Assembly (NCBI GenBank): GCA_037952775.1 | Contig: JBANAY010000004.1 | Coordinates: 6,386,001-6,450,000 of the forward strand | Length of the DNA: 64,000 bases | Direction of reading: 5' to 3' | Source: Clonostachys chloroleuca | Taxonomy: Eukaryota; Ascomycota; Sordariomycetes; Hypocreales; Bionectriaceae | In this document: positions 55,973 to 64,000 of the stretch, piece by piece | Layout: each line of letters begins with the position of its first letter | Numbering within the stretch: the stretch's first letter is position 1 | Program-made: the position numbers and the translations under genes | Notes under the pieces: generated by a model | Told to the model about the DNA's origin: nothing | Seen by the model: the letters and a program-made list of their open reading frames with translations, nothing else | Databases searched by the model: none

Positions 55973-56281
55973 ATGGGCATACATGTATACTGCAGGAGTG
56001 AAAATCGCTATATGCTAATAATGAATGAATCCCCAGAGCGTTATTCAAATCAACTTAGCCCATCGCATATAGTTATATCATTTACTCTACAAAGCCTTAA
56101 AAATGAAGAAACACGTCTACGCCAGAACATTAGTCGGTGTAATCAGGAACGGATAATACTTAAAGAATATATTACTCAGTTAACAGCGCGTATATTTCAA
56201 CTGGCTAGGGACCTGGAGCGGTCGCGAACAAGTATAGAGAGGGTGGAAATCCAATGGATAGCAAATTGTACAGCATTTTAG
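55973..56281 (+). CDS. Small coiled-coil protein 2, 102 aa
   Basis: After an N-terminal region of doubtful start (a second ATG is at 56021), the sequence is helical (LQSLKNEETRLRQNISRCNQ, then LTARIFQLARDLERSRTSIE) and ends with VEIQWIANC. The end resembles the VEAEWEAEW end region of protein 3, so the two may be related. Function unknown. Confidence 0.4.
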   Translation: MGIHVYCRSENRYMLIMNESPERYSNQLSPSHIVISFTLQSLKNEETRLRQNISRCNQERIILKEYITQLTARIFQLARDLERSRTSIERVEIQWIANCTAF

Positions 56282-56445
56282 CCCAGCTGGAAACTGCCGT
56301 ATTCAAGCGTCGCGTTAGCCATGCTTCCTGCCGCCTATATAAGCCAGTTTAGGCTGTAAAATTATAGTATAAGGTGGCAAGATGTCTTCTGGCTTTGGTA
56401 CTAGTTTGCCTTGTCTTATCATACCACTAATTTCACCCGAACAAA

Positions 56446-56868
56446 ATGCTTGAGTCTCCCAAAAACGAATCTCCCCAGACTGGAAGTAGCAGGCCTCCGA
56501 CGCCTAGCGAAAATGACTGGAAAATACATCAGTTAGGAGGCTTAACAAGTACTATGAGCTATCAGGCTGGAGCAACCCAGGCGGCAAAGGCATCCCTGAA
56601 TCCCACGATGGACATGAGCGAGCTTCTGAGAAGTAATGGTCAATTAAGGGTTGAACTAGCGTGCAAAGAGAAGATTAATAGAATATTGCAAGGGATTGTA
56701 CACTCTGCCGAATCCCAGTTCGAGGAGTTTAATTCTATTCTTATACACGCTCGCGAAGAGATTCTAGCGGTAGAGGCTGAGTGGGAGGCCGAGTGGAAGC
56801 CCAACTTTAAGAATAGCATTGACTCACCTTCTGAAAGTCCTAAAGAGGACAAGAGGAGTAGTGTATAA
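56446..56868 (+). CDS. Small coiled-coil protein 3, 140 aa
   Basis: The N-terminal 40 residues are Ser/Pro-rich and probably disordered. Residues about 55-115 are helical (MSELLRSNGQLRVELACKEK, then ILQGIVHSAESQFEEFNS, ending VEAEWEAEW). The C-terminus is charged. It is the last gene of the three-gene group, and a second MITE follows 200 bases later. Confidence 0.45.
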   Translation: MLESPKNESPQTGSSRPPTPSENDWKIHQLGGLTSTMSYQAGATQAAKASLNPTMDMSELLRSNGQLRVELACKEKINRILQGIVHSAESQFEEFNSILIHAREEILAVEAEWEAEWKPNFKNSIDSPSESPKEDKRSSV

Positions 56869-57069
56869 GATAACTTAAAAAGCTAAATACAAATATTAAA
56901 CCCCTGCTTCCGCCTTTCTCTATAGGTATATATAGGGAAACAAACTACTATATTCAATCTAGGGTTTTATATAGGTATAGAGTAGCTAGCTAGTAGGAAT
57001 TTAATATATAGCAGCTATAACTAGCAGCTATGTTATAAGATATAAAAGTTCTTAAAGTTTTATATTTTA

Positions 57070-57241
57070 CAGTTATGAGCAAAATCAGCCTCCTCTTTTT
57101 AATAGCAAAGAGTATGCAGCGCTTGCGATTTTATCCACTTTTAACTTCTTATAACCAATCACATTGCAGAGATAGACATTAGCGCGACTTTTAAAAAGAG
57201 CGATATTGATTTACAGAGGAAGCTGATTTTGCTCATAACTG
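57070..57241. mobile_element. 172-bp MITE, copy 2 (Tc1/mariner-type)
   Basis: The same element as at 54720, in the same orientation and of exactly the same length, differing by scattered, mostly transitional substitutions. TA flanks both ends. The two copies bracket the three coiled-coil genes. Confidence 0.8.
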
Positions 57242-57671
57242 TAATACATACTAAATTCTCTGCCTTAGCTAATAACCAAGAACCTGTATTATATTAGATT
57301 TATAGACTAGAAATAATAGCTTCTCTTATAGGTATAGAATAAGTATATTACTCTATAAGACAGAGAGAAACTAATAATTTAATAAAATACTTCTCTATTA
57401 AGACTTTAATATACCGGTACCTATATCCTAATACCTACACTCTTTGTCTAATAGGGGGCAATTTACTGACTGGAAAGGCTATATAGTATTGTTAAATTTC
57501 GGACATTTATTATACCGCATTGCGGTCCGCTTGAGGAAGAATAGGCCTGGGATAAATAGTGGAACATTAAAAAGCGATAATTTAAGCCGATTCCAGCTAC
57601 TTTTACAACTAAACGGATATATTTAATCTGGGAATAGGTGCGTTGATAGGAACTCTATCTTCCCTATCACA

Positions 57672-60600
57672 ATGAATGCAAGGACTGGTTTTATAGAAGT
57701 AAATCAGCGTATTGAAAAAGAGCGGCGAAGAACTTTTCTAGGAACGGCGAGCATTAGTATTCAGGCTTTGAGCCCACCTATGATAAAGAATCCGGCAAAG
57801 GAATCTAGAGTATTACCACTGAGAAGGATATTTGAAGAGGAGCAGGGGTACCGAAAGGAAGATACTAAACATCATATCAAAGCTGCCGTCAGTTCGAACA
57901 TCTTTGAACAGGCCTTGGAGATTGCCCAGATCCCAGCGAGGCGACTATTAGAAGATCATCTGCCTTATGTTGAGCTCGATATACCCTCTGGGGAGAAGTT
58001 AGAATGTCTACAAGGATCTGACCGAATTTTGGCGGCTGGAGAGGCTTTCAACGGGTCAGGCCAGCGCTGGATAGTTGATCTTTTCTTGGATGGTAGGTGG
58101 CGCATCAAGTGTTTTGAGTTACGCTAAGTATATTAGATATGAGTAAAGATCTGAAGACGCTCTTCGTGGAGGAATACGAATACCAAAAAGTACCGACAGA
58201 CGGAGAGTTTTATTGCAAGATACGAGAGCATCAAGGCTTCTATGGACAGAAACGTCCGTTTTTCGAGCGGCTTTGGCTTGGCCGTCTTTCCGCTACCTGG
58301 CATAATCGAAAGAAGAACCTAGACTCTCTATCGAAACATAAAAAACTCCGCAGCGCTTTCGATGCACTGCTGGTTATCCCGGCCCTCTTTTGCGGCTTCC
58401 GGCTTACAGTGATCCACGAAGTGATAGCAATGAAGTGCGATGAGGTATTTAAAGTTGAAATATTTATTGGCTAAATATCTAACTGGTTATAGCCAAATAT
58501 CAACTACCTGGAATATATACTGTCTGTATGGGAAGAGATATGCAATGGTGATCGAGAAGCAATGGGCTTGGTTGACAGGCATACGGTTGAGCTGCTACAA
58601 GGGACCGCCCCCGGAGCTTTCAAAGTCGATCATGATGAACTTCAGGCTCATATAAAGGCTGGGTACATCTTTAGCAACTTCTCGCAGGACGAGAGAGATC
58701 AAATATGGCCTCGAATTTGTCGGTTATCTCGCCAGCGGTTGATCCCCTCGCTGTTCACCTTCTTCGAGGATAGAAAGTTCTTAAGCGCCGCTGCGAATTG
58801 TATTAGACACTTGGAAGGTATTGATAGCGATATTTCGTCTCATTTGAAGACTATGTATAGAAATGATAGCCGAGAAAACATGTGTCCAATACAGGTCGCC
58901 GAGAATACTTACGTTAACCTGGCTTTCGAAGCTGCAACCAAATTTGATATTAGTTCTCGACAACTATGGCTAGCAGCATTTCGCGAGTTCAAAGCTCTTC
59001 CAGCGAAGGCCAAGAAGAAAGACCTTGTTGCAAAATCTCGTGCCGAGGTGAATGCGCCCGCTTTATTTCACTTTGCCTCTCTTGCTTCACGGCTTGGCTT
59101 TGACTCAAAACACATTCAGGATATATTACGCGCCCCCACAGACCGCATTATTGCCAGACGCTTTTTATTAACAGCAAGAAGGCCAGACCGCTACGTATAT
59201 AAAGATATAGAGGTCTTGATTGACAAGATGTTGGACTTATTTGGAGCAGCTGAGCAAATTGCCAGTGATAAAATCCTCGGTCAAGAGTCTGGTGAATACT
59301 TGAAACCTCCTCTGAAGCGTTATGGGGTTCCTCTTGACAAAGAACACGAGCGCGATAAGGTACGGTTGTTTCTACCTCATATTGTAGGAAACAAAGAGGA
59401 AGGGCAAGATCATGTATCCTCAATTTTTGTGACGAGGTCGATCTACTTAGCGTATTTTGGCCTGCCCTCTTGGGGAGAAATTCTAATTGGCCAGCTTGAG
59501 AACCTCCGTGATTTCAACAGAAGAGCGGGATCGGCAACCTTACCACCGCCTGAGTTAGGTATATATATAAATATGGATGGAAGTTCTATTTCTGAATCTG
59601 CGAACTGTCCTGGAGTTCGCGGCACTGAGATATGTGATACAAACACTGATACAGAATTCCAAAACGAGTCTGATCGGGCGCCAAACCAAACTCTTTTGGA
59701 GAATCACCGAGAAGAATCACTTTGTGGGGGTCCAGCTACACCTATGATTAAAGTTCCAGATGAAAGTATCAGCCTAATAGAGGAGGACAATTCTCATCAA
59801 TCGGCAGCTCAGTCCAGTAGAATGGAAGGGAACAATTTAGAATATACAAACGGCAGAACTGAAAACAATTCACTTCCCCCGTACATTGATGATAACAAAT
59901 CGGATGATAGTACTCTCGACTATCAGGAACCCAATGATCACCAAGCTTTCTTAGAACAAGCTGATAAAAATTCGCTCAATTCACTATCTCATGACCAGCC
60001 TTATATTCGCCAAGATATCCCGGCAGTGGTGGGGTCTAGTTATGATTCATTTCCAAGCACGGGAGAGGTTAGCCACGGAACAAGTGGCCCTATACCGAGC
60101 TCTAGGTTGCAAAATGAAGAACAAGTCTTATCAAAACTTGCTTGCACGACTCACCCTCCAAAAGCCTTGGAGAATAGCAGTAAAACGGATGATGAGCATA
60201 CAGCAAGTAATCAACTAGTGAAATATGGGCATCAGTTATCATCAGAGGCACTCTCTGGTATTCGGCAGCGAGGGCTAGACCACGCAATTCTAGATCTAGC
60301 TACCATGAATATTCGACCGACCTTGCTAGACCTTGCTTACGGCAGCTTAGCTACCCCTGCCCTCCAAGAGACTGAAGATCATGAATTGTGTGATGGGATT
60401 GTAATGGACAATCAATTGGCGAGTGAACAAGATCATCAAGCATCACTAGAGCCAGCCTTTACCAACCAACATTTTGAAGCATTCAAAAACGCCTCGTATA
60501 GCGCCTCAGTTAATCCTAACCCAGTAGTCGAAGAGGAAGATTGTGACATGGGTCATGAGATTGTAGCTCATAACCAACTGATGATTGAACAAAATTACCA

Positions 60601-62860
60601 ATCATCGTCAGAGCTAACCTCTACTTTACTAGAAACCAGAAAGCTGGGTAATAGAATAGAAGATGCTACAATGGAAGACTATAAAGCAACACAAAGGCTT
60701 ATTCGCAGTACCTCGGTTACCCCTGCTCCAGTGGTCGAAGAGGAAGATTGCGAAATGGGTCATGAGATTGTAGCTAATAACCAGCTGATGATTGAACAAA
60801 ATTATCAATCATCGCCAGAGCTAACCTCTACTTTACCAGAAAGTCTGGGTAATAAAATGGGGGATACTACAATGGAATATTATGAAGCAACACAAAGGCT
60901 TATTCGCAGTACCTCGGTTACCCCTGCTCCAGTGGTCGAAGAGGAAGATTGCGAAATGGGTCATGAGATTGTAGCTAATAACCAGCTGATGATTGAACAA
61001 AATTATCAATCATCGCCAGAGCTAACCTCTACTTTACCAGAAAGTCTGGGTAATAAAATGGGGGATACTACAATGGAAGATTACGAAGCAACACAAAGGC
61101 TTATTCGCAGTACCTCGGTTACCCCTGCTCCAGTGGTCGAAGAGGAAGATTGCGAAATGGGTCATGAGATTGTAGCTAATAACCAGCTGATGATTGAACC
61201 AAATTATCAATCATCGCCAGAGCTAACCTCTACTTTACCAGAAAGTCTGGGTAATAAAATGGGGGATACTACAATGGAATATTATGAAGCATCACAAAGG
61301 CTTATTCGCAGTACTTCAGTTACCCCTGCTCCAGTGGTCGAAGAGGAAGATTATGAAATGGATCATGAGATTGTAGCTAATAACCAACTGATGATTGAAC
61401 AAAATGACGAACAATCACTAGGGCCAGCCTCTATTTACCCACTTCCTCCGCCTTCACATGAAGTAGGGGATCGCGAACAATTAGGCCAAGAGTCTGGTTG
61501 CCATACTTCGCGCACCCCCTCACCAGTGCTTATTGAAAGCGAAGATGAGGCACATGGTACCGCACCCATCTACCCGCGGTTAATTACCTATCAAGCACAA
61601 TCTGATAGTGCAACTTACGTTGAACCCAAGGCTTGTTCAATAGAGAAAGTTTACCATAGCTCTGATTCGTTAGAAAATGAACCACCAGAAACCCCAATAA
61701 GCGGCCATGCTGAGTCAAAAGGAGAGCATTCAAGCATGCAGATATTGAGTGTTGAACAACAAGCAGCCGTCCCAGCCGATTCTATCAGATTCACCGCCAC
61801 AAGCCAGAAATCGGGAAGGCATGCGCTGTATCTAGCAAGTACACTGACTCAGAAAGACAGAAAGAGTCAAACTATATCGGACAATACCAGAACTGGCATC
61901 AGAAAGCGATCAATTGGAGATAAATCCACGTATAATTTGAGGGTCTTATCACCCCAAGTCAATATAAATCTCAATATCGACTCCGTAGCATGGCTTGGCT
62001 CATCCGAGGGGAGTATGGGTTCTTTCCAAAGCGGATTAGGTACCCGAAATTCTGATGCTATGCCAAATACGATGTTGAACCCAAACCCTCACGATGAAGT
62101 GTTAATTGAAGAACGAGGGGAAGAAGATATTTCCAACTATGAGGCTGGGTCAAACACGGTGGGTAGGGTTAACGTAGGGGTTCAATCTCATCCCAAAATC
62201 AATCAAGTCCACCCATCGACGAATACCAGTAGTCCGGTAGCCCAAAAGCTTTTAACAGAACACCAAGCTATTACCGAGCCTACTGAAGTCAAGGCTGATA
62301 TTTCAGAGAAACCAGATTCACAAATACCAAGCCCATCAGAGACGAATATACACCAAGTCCCAGAAACGGAACTGTTAAATTGTGATGTACATACCCGCTC
62401 TTCGGAGCCGGGTAAGGTATTACTGGAAGAAGATACAAAGTACTTGATCAATGCTAGGAAACGGAAGCTTTCGGACTCAGAGAACAACCCGTACCCAAAG
62501 AGACCTTATCTATCACATCGGTATCAAGTCGAATATATGGTGAGGAATGAAGCAGGATTGGCCCCTGATCCGAGCATAGTGCTAGAGGGAGAAGGAAAGG
62601 AAATAGAGAAAGTTGAACCGCTTGAAAGTAAAAAGGAAAATAAAGAGAACAGAAAAAGAAAGAGAAAGGGGATAAAAGCGAAGAGAGATGAAAAAAGAGA
62701 GGCAGGAGAGTTAGTAAAGAACTCGAAGAACAACTCAGGGGGTGGTAAATTGAAAGCGACTGATCTATCAACAGAGAGTTCGGCTGAATCGCCTGGATTA
62801 ACACCAGCAGAACAGGATATGCGAAACCTTCTTATAGATATTGAGAAATCTGGCAAGTAG
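57672..62860 (+). CDS. DUF3723-like protein, long form, 1,698 aa
   Basis: Exons 57672-58092, 58137-58444 and 58493-62860 join in frame across introns of 44 and 48 bases (GTAGGT...TATTAG and GTATTT...TTATAG). The N-terminus includes ECLQGSDRILAAGEAF (a GxxRxxA motif as in ParB-like proteins), then LFVEEYEYQKVPTDGEFYC and the family core FDALLVIPALFCGFRLTVIHE, then LIPSLFTFFEDRKFLSAAANC. From about residue 600 the tail is long, acidic and probably disordered, with a five-unit tandem repeat, ending in a basic cluster (ENRKRKRKGIKAKRDEKR) that could be a nuclear signal. Function of DUF3723 is unknown. The gene family is common in fungal accessory DNA. Confidence 0.8.
60524..61440 (+). repeat. Five in-frame tandem repeats of about 201 bp
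   Basis: Units start near 60524, 60731, 60932, 61133 and 61334. The last three spacings are exactly 201 bases (67 codons) and the first is 207. Units share APVVEEEDCEMGHEIVANNQ and LMIEQNYQSSPELTSTLPE. Copies 2-4 are nearly identical, the first and last more diverged, so expansion is recent and centred on the middle. Confidence 0.9.
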
Positions 62861-64000
62861 TTAAACTGAAAGGGAGAAAAAAATTGTATTTAGCGGAAGG
62901 TCCAGCGGCGGAGCGGTTAAATATAATGGAATCGTGGAGTAAGGGGATCAGATACCTAGCAATTTTGGGGATACTCTTAGCTAGTTGGTTAAGGTCGGAG
63001 CAATAAGAGATCCTAGACCTAATCAGAACTGTAATTTTTCATGAAACATAGTGTGCGATGGGCCAGGTTTAGTTAATCTAGCTTCAGATTTACCGTAGAT
63101 CTCGAAATAGGTATCGCGGGTTTAAGTAGTTAATATTCTTAGTAATACCTGTTTTTAGTCTTTATAGGGTAATATAATATATATTAATATTCAATATAAA
63201 CTTCCTTAATAAAGCTAGATAAATATCTTATTCTAGCCTTTCTTAACAGTTTTTTAGATATAGTATTATTTAGTTAAATATTACTTGAAAATATATATAT
63301 ATATTATAATATCTCTAATTAAATATATCTAGAACCTTTATAATTTTTACTATATTAAATAAGAAATAAATAATTATAGCTAGCTATTCTTATTTATTAC
63401 TTTCTTCCTAACTCTATAATTAAGTACCTTACCCTAGATTAATCTACAGAGATCTGAAAACCATTAGCTATTTTAATTTATCTCTACAAGGCTTTAATTA
63501 AATTATTTAACAATATGTTTCTTAAAGTCTTAATAACTTAGAGGGTTACTAGTATTGAATTTACTCTAAAATAGTTTCTAATATATATTATACTTCCCTA
63601 AAGGCATTCAATAGTTAAATCAGCTTTATTATTAACTTAGAGATACTACTTTCTTATATTTAACTAGTTTTTTAATCTAGATCTAATATTGATATAATAG
63701 CTATTATTATTCTAGACTATCCTATACTTATTCCTATCCCTATCCTTAGAGAATATCTTTGACCTTTTCTATATATTTAGACTGCTCTTCTTTAAAAGTT
63801 TCTTTATTCTAGTCTTAGGTATAGTAATTTTATTATACTGATCCGGATATATATTATTTTTATTCTAGTAGCTAGCCTTCCTATTATCTATATCTTTACT
63901 CTATAAAGCTATATTAGATAAAGCCTGACTTATTATATTATACTATTAGTACTTATACTAAAGGGTATATGAGAATAGATCTAAGTAGTTATTACTATAC
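62861..64000. other. AT-rich, RIP-type region
   Basis: From about 63100 the sequence becomes extremely AT-rich with TATATA runs and almost no CpA, and no open frame is supported. This is consistent with a RIP-degraded transposon or the start of an AT-isochore. No transposon family can be identified. Confidence 0.55.

Noticed and set aside
36000..64000. Search for a DUF3435 captain recombinase or NLR (NACHT) gene
   Set aside because: No frame shows the tyrosine recombinase R-H-R-Y pattern or a NACHT P-loop. The ankyrin protein has no nucleotide-binding domain, so I do not claim either.

Overview
The window looks like an accessory, repeat-rich region of a filamentous ascomycete (Pezizomycotina) nuclear genome. 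The evidence is short introns of about 44-67 bases with GTA/GTG donors and CTRAY branch points, a Zn2Cys6 regulator, fungal-specific families (DUF3723-like, RING-patatin, ferric reductase-like, F-box/ankyrin), and strongly AT-rich islands whose differences from a related repeat are almost all transitions, the mark of repeat-induced point mutation (RIP). I see no rRNA, no convincing tRNA, no CRISPR and no bacterial signature. The species cannot be named from the sequence.

1-9,760: gene-poor. It holds a truncated transporter-like N-terminus, a small hypothetical gene on the minus strand (2625-3125), a three-exon gene carrying an in-frame TAG (5209-5938), an 18-residue repeat relic and AT-rich RIP-type DNA. 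9,761-14,100: a four-exon Zn2Cys6 plus C2H2 regulator, AT-rich DNA and a solo LTR (13071-13423) whose RIP-mutated relative lies at 8501. 14,100-20,950: a GC-rich Helitron on the minus strand with Rep (HUH and Y2 motifs) and Pif1-type helicase. It is broken by frameshifts, an internal inversion and a truncated helicase end.

20,950-36,000: a conserved hypothetical gene, a 19-bp satellite of about 31 copies, a single-exon gene with a zinc-finger-like segment, a divergent pair of a J-domain/multi-zinc-finger protein and an Hsp70-like protein, a nested repeat complex, and a second divergent pair of unknown genes (32986-35730). 36,000-62,900: a dense block of accessory genes: a decayed ferric reductase-like gene, two small MADS-like genes, an intact RING-patatin phospholipase, a degenerate kinase-like gene, two DUF3723-like genes (one 1,698 residues), an F-box/ankyrin protein, a four-pass membrane protein and three small coiled-coil genes bracketed by two 172-bp MITEs. 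62,900-64,000 is AT-rich RIP-type DNA.

Ferric reductase, patatin-like and DUF3723 genes together are the known auxiliary gene set of Starship giant transposons, so the right half is best read as Starship-type cargo, current or ancestral. No DUF3435 captain recombinase or element boundary is visible, so this remains an inference. The most novel-looking association is the head-to-head J-domain zinc-finger/Hsp70 pair. Several frame breaks lie in homopolymer runs, so assembly error must be excluded before the affected genes are called dead.
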